Source of the DNA: Bernardetiaceae bacterium
GTDB lineage: Bacteria; Bacteroidota; Bacteroidia; Cytophagales; Thermoflexibacteraceae
NCBI GenBank assembly: GCA_025057115.1
Contig: JANWWZ010000006.1
Span: forward strand, 1 to 64,000
DNA: 64,000 nucleotides
Reading direction: 5' to 3'
This document shows, piece after piece, positions 50,814-64,000 of this stretch. A model generated the notes under the pieces. The model saw only the letters and a program-made list of their open reading frames with translations. It was not told where the DNA came from and did no database searches. Both the position numbers and the translations under genes were made by a program. Each line of letters starts with the position of its first letter. The first letter of the stretch is position 1.

Positions 50814-52241
50814 TCAGTGGGGAGCGTCAAACCACCAAGGAGAGGCAATCGGTTGAGTTTTTATTAGGTAAACTTTTTGGCGCATAAAGCGCTTGATAGC
50901 GGAAGGTCCCATGCGCGTGCCGCCCATGCCCGACATTTTGAAAGAATTTTTTTCGCCTTCATGAATAATAGCTGTTAAAGCAGAGTCGTTGATGCTGATA
51001 GCCCCGCCTTTGATGCGCTTGGCAATGAATAGAGCTTCTTCTACCGTTCCAGCAAAAACCGCTCCGCTAAGCCCATAGATAGTACTGTTGGCCTTAGCAA
51101 TGCCGTCTTCTATGCCATGAAAAGGCATCACGGGCATTAAAGGACCAAAAGTTTCCTCAGTCATGACTTTCATTTCATGGGTAACGTTGGTGAGTACGGT
51201 GGGAAAACACCAACCTCCGCCGTCGATCATTTCAACATATCCTTTGCCAGTTAAAATGTTTGCGCCTTTTTCTTTAGCATCGCGAAGGTGCTCATTGATA
51301 ATGTCAATCTGTTTGTCAGAAATAATAGGTCCTATTTGCCCACTGTCGTAATCTGGATAGGCGAAGCGCAACTGATTGGTTTTTTCAACCAACATACTGA
51401 CAAATTGGTCAAAAACGCTATCTTCCACGTAAATTCTTTCAATAGAAAGACAAGATTGCCCCGCATTGACTACAGAGCCCCAAAGCAAAGAAGAAGTAGC
51501 ATGATCTAAGTTAGCACTGGCGGTAACGATAGCAGGGTCTTTTCCCCCCAATTCTAAAAACACGGGTTTAAAGTGCTGAGCTGCAGCCTGATAAACTTTT
51601 AAACCCGTGGCCACGCTGCCTGTAAAGCAAATTAAGTCAGCAAGTTCTACCAATTGTGCTCCTGTGGATCCTGCCCCTTCTACGTAGGTAAGAACGCTGG
51701 CAAGTTCGGGTACTTGGGAAATGGTGTTCATCAACGGCTTGATAAAGCGCGGGGTAATTTCGCTAGGCTTGACAATGACTGCACATCCTGCAAGCAAAGC
51801 AGGAATGGTGTCAATCAAAGAGAGCAACAAAGGAAAGTTCCAAGGACTGATGACCGCTACCAGTTCGTAGGGCTCTAGGTCTTGTCTAAGGTGTATAAAA
51901 GACACACTGCTGGGTTTTTCAGACTGAGGTGGGAGACAATCAGTAGCTATCTTACACCAACGGTCAATAGAGGAAGCGATTAACTGCGCCTCTAAAATGG
52001 ACTCCGCTTTGCGCCCTGTGTCAACACAAAGAGCTTCTACAATACTTCCTAAAGCATTTTGGACCGTTTGCTTCCACTGCTGCAAGGCAGCAATTCTTCC
52101 TTCTATGCCTATTGCTTGCCATTGGAGTTGTCCTTGGCGCATGCGCTGGCATAGGTCTGCTAGCTCTTTAGCAGTGGGTGGAAATAAGTAGTAATCATAT
52201 TGCCCATTGCGAGGGTTGCGCACTGGTATGGATTCGGTCAT
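50814..52241 (-). CDS. Aldehyde dehydrogenase family protein
   Basis: 475 aa. Rossmann region with SPWNFPLLLSLIDTIPALLA; general-base Glu near 228 in PVFLELGGKDPAIV; catalytic Cys near 263 in VNAGQSCLSIERIYV; a GPLMPVMPF loop and the ALDH C-terminus. It oxidises an aldehyde to acid with NAD(P)+. The substrate is unknown; the class is closest to the broad benzaldehyde/fatty-aldehyde group. It is alone on its strand after the repeat cluster. Confidence 0.92.
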   Translation of the reverse strand: MTESIPVRNPRNGQYDYYLFPPTAKELADLCQRMRQGQLQWQAIGIEGRIAALQQWKQTVQNALGSIVEALCVDTGRKAESILEAQLIASSIDRWCKIATDCLPPQSEKPSSVSFIHLRQDLEPYELVAVISPWNFPLLLSLIDTIPALLAGCAVIVKPSEITPRFIKPLMNTISQVPELASVLTYVEGAGSTGAQLVELADLICFTGSVATGLKVYQAAAQHFKPVFLELGGKDPAIVTASANLDHATSSLLWGSVVNAGQSCLSIERIYVEDSVFDQFVSMLVEKTNQLRFAYPDYDSGQIGPIISDKQIDIINEHLRDAKEKGANILTGKGYVEMIDGGGWCFPTVLTNVTHEMKVMTEETFGPLMPVMPFHGIEDGIAKANSTIYGLSGAVFAGTVEEALFIAKRIKGGAISINDSALTAIIHEGEKNSFKMSGMGGTRMGPSAIKRFMRQKVYLIKTQPIASPWWFDAPH

Positions 52242-52394
52242 AGAATTAAAGCCTTGTGCAAGCTAATTAAAAAGTAGCAAAAAGGTGATTTAAGTCATCT
52301 TTTCTTTTCTTTGCCTGTTTTATCTTTGAGATACTATCACAAAGGGAAAAGCAGTGGCGTCAAGATTTTTTGGGTGAGCGAATTTTTTGCGCCG

Positions 52395-52415
52395 ACCCTG
52401 CCCTTGTGGCAGGGT
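52395..52415. terminator. Hairpin between NIF3-like and aldehyde dehydrogenase genes
   Basis: 8-bp GC-rich arms ACCCTGCC/GGCAGGGT with a 5-base loop, TTTGTT on the plus side. The neighbouring genes are both on the minus strand, for which no T run follows, so its function as a terminator is uncertain. Confidence 0.35.
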
Positions 52416-52451
52416 TTGTTATTTAAACACTTTAACTACCAAATTGTTTGG

Positions 52452-53567
52452 TCACAAAAAATAAAAAACTGGATTGGTGCAAATTTTAGTAATCAGCAGG
52501 GGTATTTCTGCTGGCAGATGTGGTTGCAAATACTGGTAAATTAATTCAGTGGTACTTATTTCACTTTCATAGTGTCCGATATCGGCAAGGAGGATTTTCC
52601 CTTCGGCATCAAAAAATTGATGATATTTAACATCTGCTGTTACGAAGCAATCGGCTCCTGCGGCAATTGCCTGTCCTATCAAGAAACTACCAGAACCGCC
52701 ACACACAGCCACGCGACGCACGGGTTTTTCCAGCAAACGAGTATGGCGAATGCAGGACAGATGAAAGGCATTTTTCAACAATTGGAGAAAATCTGTCATG
52801 GATAAAGGAGTAGGCAGTTCACCTATCATGCCTGCGCCTACTTCAGGGTTTTCATTAGCTAGTGGATAGACATCAAAAGCTACTTCTTCATAAGGATGGG
52901 CTTGTCGCATAGCAGCAATTACGCTTCCTTGCAAGTGAGCGGGAAAAATGACTTCTAAGCGATCTTCAGTAACGCGTTCTAGTTGATGGGCTTGTCCAAG
53001 AAAGGGGTTGGCTTTTTCATTGGGCTTGAAAGTACCCTCGCCGCGCAAGGTGAAAGTACAATAGCTATAGTTGCCAATTTGTCCAGCGCCCGCCTCTGCA
53101 ATAGCTTGCCGGACTATCTCGGTGTGAGAGACAGGGATGAACACTACTAACTTTTGCAAACTATTTAGTCGAGGAGACAAAATGCGCACATTTTTCAGCC
53201 CTATTTTGTCGGCAATTCGCTTGTTTACTCCACTGAGCACATTGTCTAAATTGGTGTGAATGGCATAGATGGCAATATCGTTTTTGAGTGCTTTAATTGC
53301 GACGCGCTCCACCCATGTGTGCCCGTTGAGCTTTTTGAGTCCTGAAAAAATTACAGGGTGATGGGCAACAATCAAATTGCACTGCTGTTGGATGGCTTCT
53401 TCTACTACTTCTTCGGTAACGTCAAGGCAAATGAGAATGCCGCGCAATGGTTGATGCGGGCTGCCTATGAGCAGACCTGCATTGTCGTAAGACTCCTGCA
53501 AGGTAAGGGGAGCCCATGCACTTAGCAACTGGGTCACTCGACCTACTGTAAAGGTTTGCATAGCCAT
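52452..53567 (-). CDS. NIF3-like dinuclear-metal protein (YbgI/GTP cyclohydrolase I type 2 family)
   Basis: 371 aa from the ATG at 53567. NIF3 core: LTLQESYDNAGLLIGSP (~22-38), metal ligands in IVAHHPVIFSGLKKLNG (~72-88) and the C-terminal GHYESE. A PII-like insert domain occupies ~140-240 (LVVFIPVSHTEIVRQAIAEAGAGQIG), the long form found in Bacteroidota and Firmicutes. The metal-dependent function is not established for the family. A 60-codon upstream extension is open but lies outside the fold. Confidence 0.9.
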   Translation of the reverse strand: MAMQTFTVGRVTQLLSAWAPLTLQESYDNAGLLIGSPHQPLRGILICLDVTEEVVEEAIQQQCNLIVAHHPVIFSGLKKLNGHTWVERVAIKALKNDIAIYAIHTNLDNVLSGVNKRIADKIGLKNVRILSPRLNSLQKLVVFIPVSHTEIVRQAIAEAGAGQIGNYSYCTFTLRGEGTFKPNEKANPFLGQAHQLERVTEDRLEVIFPAHLQGSVIAAMRQAHPYEEVAFDVYPLANENPEVGAGMIGELPTPLSMTDFLQLLKNAFHLSCIRHTRLLEKPVRRVAVCGGSGSFLIGQAIAAGADCFVTADVKYHQFFDAEGKILLADIGHYESEISTTELIYQYLQPHLPAEIPLLITKICTNPVFYFL

Positions 53568-53675
53568 TGTTTGGGATAGCAGCGAAAAATAGCGCATTTG
53601 ATTTAAAAAAAATTTCCTTTGTAGCAACCTTTTTCTTGTCAAGTTGTCCTTAAGGGCAAAAAATCTCAAAAGACC

Positions 53676-54902
53676 ATGAGAACCGTACGTGTTTGCATAG
53701 CGATGTTGTTTGCCTCTATCGGCATGCAGCTCAGCACTCTTGCCCAAGAAAAGTTTTCAAAAGCAGGCAAAATTTGGTACAGCGATGGTTTTCTTTATGT
53801 CAATATTGTTAACGAAGGAGTGTTAGTAATCAATAATTTTGATCCTCGCGCGCCAAAAAAAATGGGGTTTATTCAAATTCCTGGCAATGTGGATATGGCT
53901 GTTCGCGGCACGGTGATGTACGCTAACGCCTACCAAGACTTAGTAGCCCTCGATATTTCCGATTTGAACCATATCAAAGAATTAAAGCGGATTCCTTCGG
54001 TGTTCACCCATCGCCCTCAATCTGGTTTCTGGAACGCCAGTCCCATTGCATGGCGTACTGGTGCAGACCTTCAGGAGATTATCCGCAATGCTTTCAGCTG
54101 GCGCCGTTTTTGGTGGGAAAGTGGTAGTTTAATTGGCAATCCTTTCACTTTAGGAACTAATCCACTGGTAATGAGTGCTGCCCCAGTGGCTAAAGCCCCT
54201 GCTAACGCTCCTACAGGAGTAAGCAAAGGTGGTTCAATGGCTTGTTTTGCTCTGGTAGATGACTACTTATATGCCATTGACTCCCAAGACTTGTTGATTT
54301 TCTCTATCAAAAATCCCGCCTCTCCCGAACCTGTGGGAATGAAAGTCCACATTGGCAGCGATATTGAAACTATTTTTGCTTACGAAAACCACTTGTTTAT
54401 TGGCTCCCAAAGCGGCATGTACATTTACAACATCGCTGATCGCACTCGTCCAGAGCGCCAAGGAAGCTACCAACACGTGCGTAGTTGCGATCCTGTAGTT
54501 GTAGAAGGCAACTATGCGTATGTAACCCTTCGCAATGGAACGGACTGCGGCGGAAGTGTCAATCAATTGGATATCATAGATATTAGCTCTCCTGCTCGCC
54601 CTAGAAAAATAAGCACCCACGCCATGACCAACCCTCATGGATTGGGTATTGACAATGGATTGTTGTTTATTTGCGATGGGCGCGATGGACTCAAAGTATT
54701 TGATGCCACCAATCCTCGGCAACTTCGCATGTTGGCTCATTTCCACCACATTCAAACTTATGACGTCATTCCAGACAGCTACCGAAAAGTGCTCATGATG
54801 GTGGGAGGTAACAAAATTGCCCAGTATGATTATCACAATCCACAACAACTTACTCAGCTAAGTGTCATAGACCTGACCAGTACAGCTGATATTGAATATT
54901 AA
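53676..54902 (+). CDS. LVIVD-repeat secreted protein
   Basis: 408 aa. Signal peptide 1-23 (MRTVRVCIAMLFASIGMQLS). Successive ~40-residue LVIVD-type blades: GFLYVNIVNEGVLVINNFDP, GTVMYANAYQDLVALDISDL, YLYAIDSQDLLIFSIKNPAS, HLFIGSQSGMYIYNIADRTR, GLLFICDGRDGLKVFDATNP. These make a beta-propeller-like surface or periplasmic protein. A strong terminator follows. No sorting tail, so location is inferred from the signal only. Confidence 0.85.
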   Translation: MRTVRVCIAMLFASIGMQLSTLAQEKFSKAGKIWYSDGFLYVNIVNEGVLVINNFDPRAPKKMGFIQIPGNVDMAVRGTVMYANAYQDLVALDISDLNHIKELKRIPSVFTHRPQSGFWNASPIAWRTGADLQEIIRNAFSWRRFWWESGSLIGNPFTLGTNPLVMSAAPVAKAPANAPTGVSKGGSMACFALVDDYLYAIDSQDLLIFSIKNPASPEPVGMKVHIGSDIETIFAYENHLFIGSQSGMYIYNIADRTRPERQGSYQHVRSCDPVVVEGNYAYVTLRNGTDCGGSVNQLDIIDISSPARPRKISTHAMTNPHGLGIDNGLLFICDGRDGLKVFDATNPRQLRMLAHFHHIQTYDVIPDSYRKVLMMVGGNKIAQYDYHNPQQLTQLSVIDLTSTADIEY

Positions 54903-54925
54903 ACTACAAGACAGCAATTTCACTT

Positions 54926-54955
54926 GCCAGCTTGAGTAACCAAGCTGGCTTTTTT
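54926..54955 (+). terminator. Rho-independent terminator after the LVIVD gene
   Basis: 9-bp arms GCCAGCTTG/CAAGCTGGC, 6-base loop, then TTTTTT; 23 bases past the stop codon. Confidence 0.9.
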
Positions 54956-55190
54956 GCTTTTGTCTGTCTAAAAAGGCCCCCTCAGGCTGATATTGAACTG
55001 CTATTTCAAACTTGTTGTCTAAAAAATTGGCTTTAGTTTCAAATAAATAAGGTAAAACCTAAAAACTTGCCGCTTGTTTTCTAAAAGGTTCTTTAAAAAC
55101 AAATGCATTCATCAGATGCATTCAATGAAATAGTCTTTGTTTTTTTGCTTTGCAATGTATTAGTTTACAGCTAAAAGCTAGGAAAAGTCC

Positions 55191-55766
55191 ATGATTTTTG
55201 GAAACAAACTCAACAGAGATAATTCAGTCGCCAAAGGCAACGTGCTGATTGCAGAGCCTTTTTTGCCCGATGGCAACTTTGAGCGCACAGTGGTGTTGCT
55301 TTGTGAGCACGACAACAGCAAGGGCACCTTTGGTTTAATATTGAACAAGCCTACTTCCCTTACAGTAAGCCAAGCCACTGAGCTGATTGATATTGACCAA
55401 AAAATTTACATAGGAGGTCCAGTAGAGCAAAATACTTTGCATTTTATCCACACTTTTGCCGATTTAAAAGGATGTGTGCCCGTAAAAGATGGCGTTTTCT
55501 GGGGCGGAGATATAGAACAACTCAGCCACTATAGCAATTTGCGGCAATTAAATACCTCTAATTGTCGCTTTTTTGTAGGCTATAGTGGATGGGCGCCTTA
55601 TCAGTTAGCTAATGAAATCGAGCAAAATTCTTGGATTATCTATCGCGGCTCTATTGCAGGGCTCTTTGAATGGCCCAGTGAAAACATGTGGCAAGCAATT
55701 TTGCGCAATATGGGAGGAAAATACAAAGTATATGCAAATTTTCCCGAAGACCCGCGCTTGAATTGA
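55191..55766 (+). CDS. YqgE/AlgH family protein
   Basis: 191 aa, typical length. The family N-terminus GNVLIAEPFLPDGNFERTVV, then LLCEHDNSKGTFGLILNKPT (~41-60), YIGGPVEQNTLHFIH (~72-86) and the FVGYSGWAPYQLANEIEQN segment (~126-144) are all clear. The family has a known fold but uncertain function. It is 40 bases upstream of the DUF349 gene. Confidence 0.9.
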   Translation: MIFGNKLNRDNSVAKGNVLIAEPFLPDGNFERTVVLLCEHDNSKGTFGLILNKPTSLTVSQATELIDIDQKIYIGGPVEQNTLHFIHTFADLKGCVPVKDGVFWGGDIEQLSHYSNLRQLNTSNCRFFVGYSGWAPYQLANEIEQNSWIIYRGSIAGLFEWPSENMWQAILRNMGGKYKVYANFPEDPRLN

Positions 55767-55806
55767 ACCGAAATTGCTACCTTTGCAAGGTACTGCAGTT
55801 TCTTTA

Positions 55807-57699
55807 ATGGAAAGCATGATAGAACCGACTGAAAACCGCAACCAAGCCACCGAGCTTAATCACGAGCAGGGAACGCCTACTATGTCTTCTCAGGAAGAGA
55901 ATCATTTAGCAAGCGAAGAAGTTATTGTCCATGATGAGCACGCTGAAGAAGACGAGCACGATGAGGACGTACTAGGAGAACGAGACTTTTCTAATTATAC
56001 CAAACAGCAACTGGTAGAAGCTTCGGCTAAGCTGTTTGGAGAAACTAATTTTAGAAAAGTGGATGAAATGCTTCGCTTAATGAAAGTAGAAATAGACCGC
56101 ATCAACAAAGAAGAACGCGAAGCAGCATTGCAAAAGTTTTTGGCTGAAGGTGGTGAAGAAGATGGATTTGAATATAAACCCGACCCATTAATAGAAAAAT
56201 TTTACTCCAACTACAAAGCACTCAAAGAGCGCAAGGCAAAATACTATAGCGAGTTAGAAAAGCGCCGCCAAAAAAATTACGAACAAAAAAACGCTATTCT
56301 TCAACAAATCAAGGCTTTGGTAGAAGGTGGCGACACAGGCAGAAGCAGCCTTGAAAAATTAAAAGAACTTCAACAAAAATGGAAGGAAATCGGACCCGTG
56401 CCGCCTCAATTGGCGGATGACTTATATAGTTCCTATGATGCTTTGCTAGACCGCTTCTATAGCCAAAAGAACATCGAACTAGAGCTGATAGAGCTGGATC
56501 GGCGAAAAAATCTAGCTGCCAAACTAGAACTTTGCGAAAAAGCCGAAGCCCTCATTCATAGCGATAATATTAAAAGCGCTCTTGCAACCCTTAACAAGCT
56601 CAGAGAAGAATATAAATCCATAGGTCCGGTTCCCAAAGATCAACAGGAAGCCGTTTGGCAGCGCTTCAAAGCAGCCATTGATGCCCTTTATGAGCGCAAG
56701 CGCCAGCGCGCCGAAGAGGTAAGGCGCATGCTAGAGGAAAACATGAAAGCCAAACAAGCCCTATGCGCAAAAATTGAACCCTTTGCTGAATTCTACTCTG
56801 AGCGCATTACCGATTGGAACGCCAAAACTAAGGAAATCATGGCCTTGCAAGCCGAGTGGGAAAAAATCGGTCCAGCGCCTAAAGAAGTAGCCAAAGACCT
56901 CAACAAACAGTTTTGGAGCAATTTTAAGCAGTTTTTCGCCGCTAAAGGGCGTTTCTTTGACAAACTGGAAAAAATTCGCCAAGACAACCTAGCCCAAAAA
57001 ATAGAACTTTGCCGACAGGCAGAAGCCCTCAAAGATAGCACCGACTGGGAAGCTGTAACGGCTACTTTTAAAAAGCTACAAGAGCAGTGGAAACAAATCG
57101 GTGCTGTGCCTGAATCCCAGCGCGAAGCCATTTACCAACGCTTCAAAGCCGCTTGCGACCATTTCTTTGAGCGCAAGCGCAATAGAGTGAAAATTCAAGA
57201 GCAAGAGTTTGAGCAAAACCTTGCCAAGAAGCGCGCCATTTGCGAAAAAATAGAAGCCCTCGCAAATGCTAAAGAAACAGACCTATCTAAATTAGAAGAA
57301 TTGCACAAGGAGTTTCTCTCCATTGGATTTGTGCCGCGCAATCAAGTAGAAAAAATAACAGAACGGCTAGACAATGCCGTAGTGGCATTTTTGAACAATT
57401 TGCCAATGTCGGAGGAAGAACGCGAAAAAATTCGCTTTAAACTGCACTTGCAAGTGCTCCAACAAAATCCAGATGCTAACCGAGTGATAGCGCGGCAAGA
57501 GCAATCTTTGCGAAGAAAAATTGCTGCGTTGGAAAACGATATTTCTCTGTGGAAAAACAACGTGGAATTTTTTGCCAATTCTAAAACAGCTGAAAAACTT
57601 CGCAACGAATTTCAACAAAAAATTAAAGCTGCCGAAGCAAGAGTGGAAAAATTGCGCACTCAATTGCGGGCACTAGTGAGCCTAGTGAACAAAAAGTAA
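55807..57699 (+). CDS. DUF349 repeat protein
   Basis: 630 aa from the ATG at 55807. An acidic N-terminal region (~45-70, EVIVHDEHAEEDEHDEDV) is followed by tandem DUF349 helical repeats: WKEIGPVPPQLADDLYSSYD, YKSIGPVPKDQQEAVWQRFK, WEKIGPAPKEVAKDLNKQFW, WKQIGAVPESQREAIYQRFK and FLSIGFVPRNQVEKITERLD. The protein is highly helical and charged and presumably cytoplasmic; the family has no settled function. At least five repeats can be counted. Confidence 0.9.
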   Translation: MESMIEPTENRNQATELNHEQGTPTMSSQEENHLASEEVIVHDEHAEEDEHDEDVLGERDFSNYTKQQLVEASAKLFGETNFRKVDEMLRLMKVEIDRINKEEREAALQKFLAEGGEEDGFEYKPDPLIEKFYSNYKALKERKAKYYSELEKRRQKNYEQKNAILQQIKALVEGGDTGRSSLEKLKELQQKWKEIGPVPPQLADDLYSSYDALLDRFYSQKNIELELIELDRRKNLAAKLELCEKAEALIHSDNIKSALATLNKLREEYKSIGPVPKDQQEAVWQRFKAAIDALYERKRQRAEEVRRMLEENMKAKQALCAKIEPFAEFYSERITDWNAKTKEIMALQAEWEKIGPAPKEVAKDLNKQFWSNFKQFFAAKGRFFDKLEKIRQDNLAQKIELCRQAEALKDSTDWEAVTATFKKLQEQWKQIGAVPESQREAIYQRFKAACDHFFERKRNRVKIQEQEFEQNLAKKRAICEKIEALANAKETDLSKLEELHKEFLSIGFVPRNQVEKITERLDNAVVAFLNNLPMSEEEREKIRFKLHLQVLQQNPDANRVIARQEQSLRRKIAALENDISLWKNNVEFFANSKTAEKLRNEFQQKIKAAEARVEKLRTQLRALVSLVNKK

Positions 57700-57731
57700 A
57701 ACAATAGTTACCAATTGCAACATATAAACAC

Positions 57732-58964
57732 ATGGCTACTACACTTGCCAACGGCATAACCGATATTCAACCGATTCAGCGCAAAAGCGCCCCCGACTTA
57801 TTTGAGCATCCTGATTTTTACGGGGTAGATGAACTGCTCACTCCTGAACAGCGCATGATTCGCCAAACAATGCGCGAGTTTGTCAAGCGGGAAATTACGC
57901 CTATTATAGAAGATTGCGCCCAGCGTTGTATATTCCCTTCTCATATTGTCAAAAAATTTGGTGAAATAGGTGCTTTCGGTCCTACGATTCCCGTAGAATA
58001 CGGTGGAGGCGGGCTGGATTACATTTCCTACGGCCTCATCATGCAGGAAATTGAGCGCGGCGACTCTGGCATGCGTTCTACAGCCTCTGTACAAGGCTCT
58101 TTGGTCATGTATCCCATTTACAAATTTGGCACCGAAGAACAACGTCGAAAATACCTGCCTCGTTTAGCTACTGGTCAGCTGTTGGGCTGCTTCGGTCTTA
58201 CTGAACCCAACCACGGTTCTAACCCCGCTGGCATGACCACCTACTTTAAGGATATGGGGGATTACTACCTGCTCAATGGCTCAAAAATGTGGATTAGCAA
58301 CGCTCCAGTAGCCGACGTTGCAGTGGTGTGGGCAAAAAATGAAGAAGGTAGAATTCACGGACTGATCGTAGAGCGCGGCATGGAAGGGTTTAGCACGCCT
58401 ACTACTGGCAACAAATGGAGCCTGCGCGCAAGCAGCACGGGCGAGCTGGTCTTTGATAACGTCAAGGTGCCCAAAGAAAACCTCTTGCCTGGCAAAACAG
58501 GTTTAGGAGCGCCTTTAATGTGCTTAGACTCTGCTCGGTACGGCATTGCATGGGGTGTGATCGGCGCGGCAATGGACTGCTACGAAACAGCCCGCCGCTA
58601 TGCGATGGAGCGCATTCAGTTCGGCAAACCTATCGCTTCTTTTCAACTGGTGCAGAAAAAATTAGCAGAAATGCTCACCGAAATTACCAAAGCTCAACTG
58701 CTTGCCTGGCGGCTAGGCGTGCTGATGAACGAAGGCAGAGCTACAACTGCACAAATTTCAATGGCAAAGCGCAACAACGTAGAAATAGCCTTGCACATTG
58801 CTCGCGAAGCTCGCCAAATTCTAGGTGCCATGGGCATCACTGGCGAGTATAGCGTAATGCGCCACATGATGAATCTGGAATCTGTAATTACTTACGAAGG
58901 CACTCATGATATTCATTTGTTGATTTTGGGCAAGGAAATTACAGGAATTCCAGCTTTTGCTTGA
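57732..58964 (+). CDS. Acyl-CoA dehydrogenase, glutaryl-CoA-dehydrogenase-like
   Basis: 410 aa. Acyl-CoA dehydrogenase layout: GCFGLTEPNHGSNPAGMTTY (FAD and substrate motif, ~153-172), KMWISNAPVADVAVVWAK, and the catalytic base Glu near 388 in ITYEGTHDIHLLILGKEITG, which with the N-terminal RGDSGMRSTASVQGSLVM segment (~106-123) resembles glutaryl-CoA dehydrogenases. FAD enzyme acting in lysine/tryptophan or general acyl-CoA breakdown; the exact substrate is inferred. A strong terminator follows. Confidence 0.9.
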   Translation: MATTLANGITDIQPIQRKSAPDLFEHPDFYGVDELLTPEQRMIRQTMREFVKREITPIIEDCAQRCIFPSHIVKKFGEIGAFGPTIPVEYGGGGLDYISYGLIMQEIERGDSGMRSTASVQGSLVMYPIYKFGTEEQRRKYLPRLATGQLLGCFGLTEPNHGSNPAGMTTYFKDMGDYYLLNGSKMWISNAPVADVAVVWAKNEEGRIHGLIVERGMEGFSTPTTGNKWSLRASSTGELVFDNVKVPKENLLPGKTGLGAPLMCLDSARYGIAWGVIGAAMDCYETARRYAMERIQFGKPIASFQLVQKKLAEMLTEITKAQLLAWRLGVLMNEGRATTAQISMAKRNNVEIALHIAREARQILGAMGITGEYSVMRHMMNLESVITYEGTHDIHLLILGKEITGIPAFA

Positions 58965-58994
58965 GCATAAGTGTTTTACTATCAATCAATTCAG

Positions 58995-59028
58995 TCCCTG
59001 AAGGCAAACCTCGCCTTTAGGGATTTTT
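58995..59028 (+). terminator. Rho-independent terminator after the acyl-CoA dehydrogenase
   Basis: 11-bp arms TCCCTGAAGGC/GCCTTTAGGGA (one G-T pair), a 7-base loop, and a TTTTT run; it lies 30 bases past the stop. Confidence 0.9.
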
Positions 59029-59045
59029 GCTAACAGTTAAGGAAG

Positions 59046-62691
<3,646 letters not shown>

Positions 62692-62692
<1 letters not shown>

Positions 62693-64000
62693 TGGATTTT
62701 CGGGACTTGCTCATTACACCAGTTTACATTTTAGTCATCAGCTTCGTGATGTATGCATTGCGGCGCCAACTTTCTCCGCCGCACTTGCGCAAGTTTTTCA
62801 TGCCCGCGTTAATGGCAAAATTTGCAGGAGCAATTGCTCTTGGATTAATTTATTTTTTCTACTACGGCGGCGGGGATACGGATTTGTACTATATCTTGGG
62901 TAGGTATATCACCGATAGTTTTTACAACAGCCCCTCAGCATTTTTCAAACTTATCTTCGGTCCCCTGGAGTACGACCCTGAAACTTTCCCCTACCTTTCC
63001 ATGAACATGTTTTACTACCGCAAGGACCATGACACGTACTTTTTGTTAAGGCTTGTAGCGGTAGCTAACCTGCTTACTGGAAGCGTTTACTCTGCCAGTG
63101 CTGTACTTTTTGCTACATTCAGTTTTCTAGGCAGTTGGGCTTTTTATTTAGCAATGGCACACATGTATCCACCCTATTACAGAACGCTAGCTATAGCCGT
63201 ATTATTTATTCCATCGGTTGTTTTCTGGGGCTCAGGGCTAATGAAGGACAGCATTACCTTCGGAGGTATGGGATTGGTGGTACATGCTTTTTACTTTGGC
63301 ATTATACAGCGCAAAAACCTGCTGCGCAACTTGCTCATAGGTGCACTTGGATTTTTCTTAGTAGCTTCTATTAAAATTTACATCATGTATTGCCTGATCC
63401 CTGCTCTTATGCTCTGGCTCTTCCTGCGCTTTCGCGACAATATGCGCTCAAAGTTAGCAAAGGCTCTTTCAGTTCCTTTTCTTATAGGAGTAGGGGGGAC
63501 GCTTAGCCTGCTAGCAGTACTAAAGCTCACTGCTGATACGGCTTATAGTTTAGACAAAATTGCCGCAAAAGCGGAAGTAACTGCTACCTATTTGCATCGC
63601 CAAGCCGAGGGACAGGGATCGGCTTATGAAATTCCAGAGTTTGATGGTTCCCTAACTGGCTTGCTAAAATATGTACCATATGGGGTCACTGTTTCGCTTT
63701 TTCGCCCATTTTTATGGGAAGCCAGAAGCCCTGTCCAACTAGTGGCAGCCATAGAAGCTACTTTCTTTATTTTTCTGACTTTGCGCGTGCTTTATAAAGT
63801 AGGTCTTCGCAAAGCAGTAGCTACTATTTTTGCAGAACACTTCGTTTTTGCTGCTTTGGCATTTGCCTTAGCTTTTTCCTTCGCAGTAGGAGTTACTTCT
63901 GGCAATTTTGGCACTTTGGTGCGCTACAAAATTCCCATGATGCCGTTTTATGTAGCGGCCCTGACTATTATATTAGAAAAAAACAAACGGCGCAGGTTAA
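62692..64000 (+). CDS. Multipass membrane protein, partial (runs off the right edge)
   Basis: Open from ATG 62692 (overlapping the ligA stop by one base) to the window end, 436 codons with no stop. About ten hydrophobic segments (e.g. MAKFAGAIALGLIYFFYYGG, SVVFWGSGLMKDSITFGGMG, LLIGALGFFLVASIKIYIMY) are separated by short loops, with a GGGDTDLYY turn near residue 58. The pattern recalls polyprenyl-linked sugar transferases or O-antigen/polysaccharide membrane enzymes, but no diagnostic motif is certain. Confidence 0.7.

Overview
The window reads as a chromosomal segment of a Bacteroidota bacterium, most likely a Cytophagales-type aerobe. This is inferred from content, not from a marker gene. 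The evidence is: a type IX secretion (T9SS) C-terminal sorting tail on a 1168-aa secreted protein; a PorE-like TPR/beta-propeller/OmpA protein; SpoIIE-type phosphatases and a histidine kinase with TPR sensor halves; LVIVD, DUF349 and LEA-type-2 families; many short lipoproteins; promoter-like boxes of the Bacteroidota type (TTG/TTTG, about 19 nt, TAnnTTTG); and few clear Shine-Dalgarno sites. No rRNA, tRNA, CRISPR array, prophage or intact transposase was seen.

Layout. 0-5 kb: two secreted giant or glycine-rich surface proteins. 5.3-8 kb: a stand-alone glutamine amidotransferase-like protein, a two-armed array of palindromic repeats, and a lipoprotein alpha/beta hydrolase. 8.4-9.7 kb: a decayed type II restriction-modification pair (methyltransferase plus winged-helix/HNH nuclease). 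9.7-12.6 kb: an MsbA-like ABC exporter and a ROK-family protein. 12.7-15.2 kb: a sulfur-mobilisation operon sufS-sufE-sufT-like-bacilliredoxin. 15.3-21.5 kb: a BioF-like PLP enzyme, cysS, a SpoIIE phosphatase and a LeuC-type hydrolyase. 21.5-23.2 kb: an unassigned secreted/membrane gene pair. 23.3-30.2 kb: envelope and protein quality control (PpiD/SurA-like foldase, Lon, PorE-like OmpA protein). 30.4-32.5 kb: sufC-sufD, without sufB. 32.7-34.3 kb: a lipoprotein and a degraded stretch.

34.3-43.4 kb is a signalling and surface block. It holds a secreted Ig-like-repeat protein followed by a TPR-SpoIIE phosphatase, facing a TPR-histidine kinase with a nearly identical sensor half. Behind the kinase, on the same strand, are a STAS-like protein, two secreted proteins and a Tat-type flavin amine oxidase. 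43.6-48.9 kb: a cyclic-nucleotide-binding/ParA-like fusion, a LEA2 lipoprotein, an AraC regulator, a LuxE-like acyl-protein synthetase and two tiny secreted peptides. 49-55 kb: Der GTPase, a second locus of the palindromic repeat family flanked by ~97-bp direct repeats, aldehyde dehydrogenase, a NIF3-like protein and an LVIVD protein. 55.2-64 kb: AlgH/YqgE, DUF349, acyl-CoA dehydrogenase, a protein with a possible degenerate methyltransferase fold overlapping ligA, and a multipass membrane protein cut by the window end.

The observations most worth following are: the palindromic repeat family (two loci sharing a boundary sequence, with no mobilising enzyme nearby); the convergent sensor paralogues with swapped outputs; the split suf locus lacking sufB; and the restriction-modification fossil.
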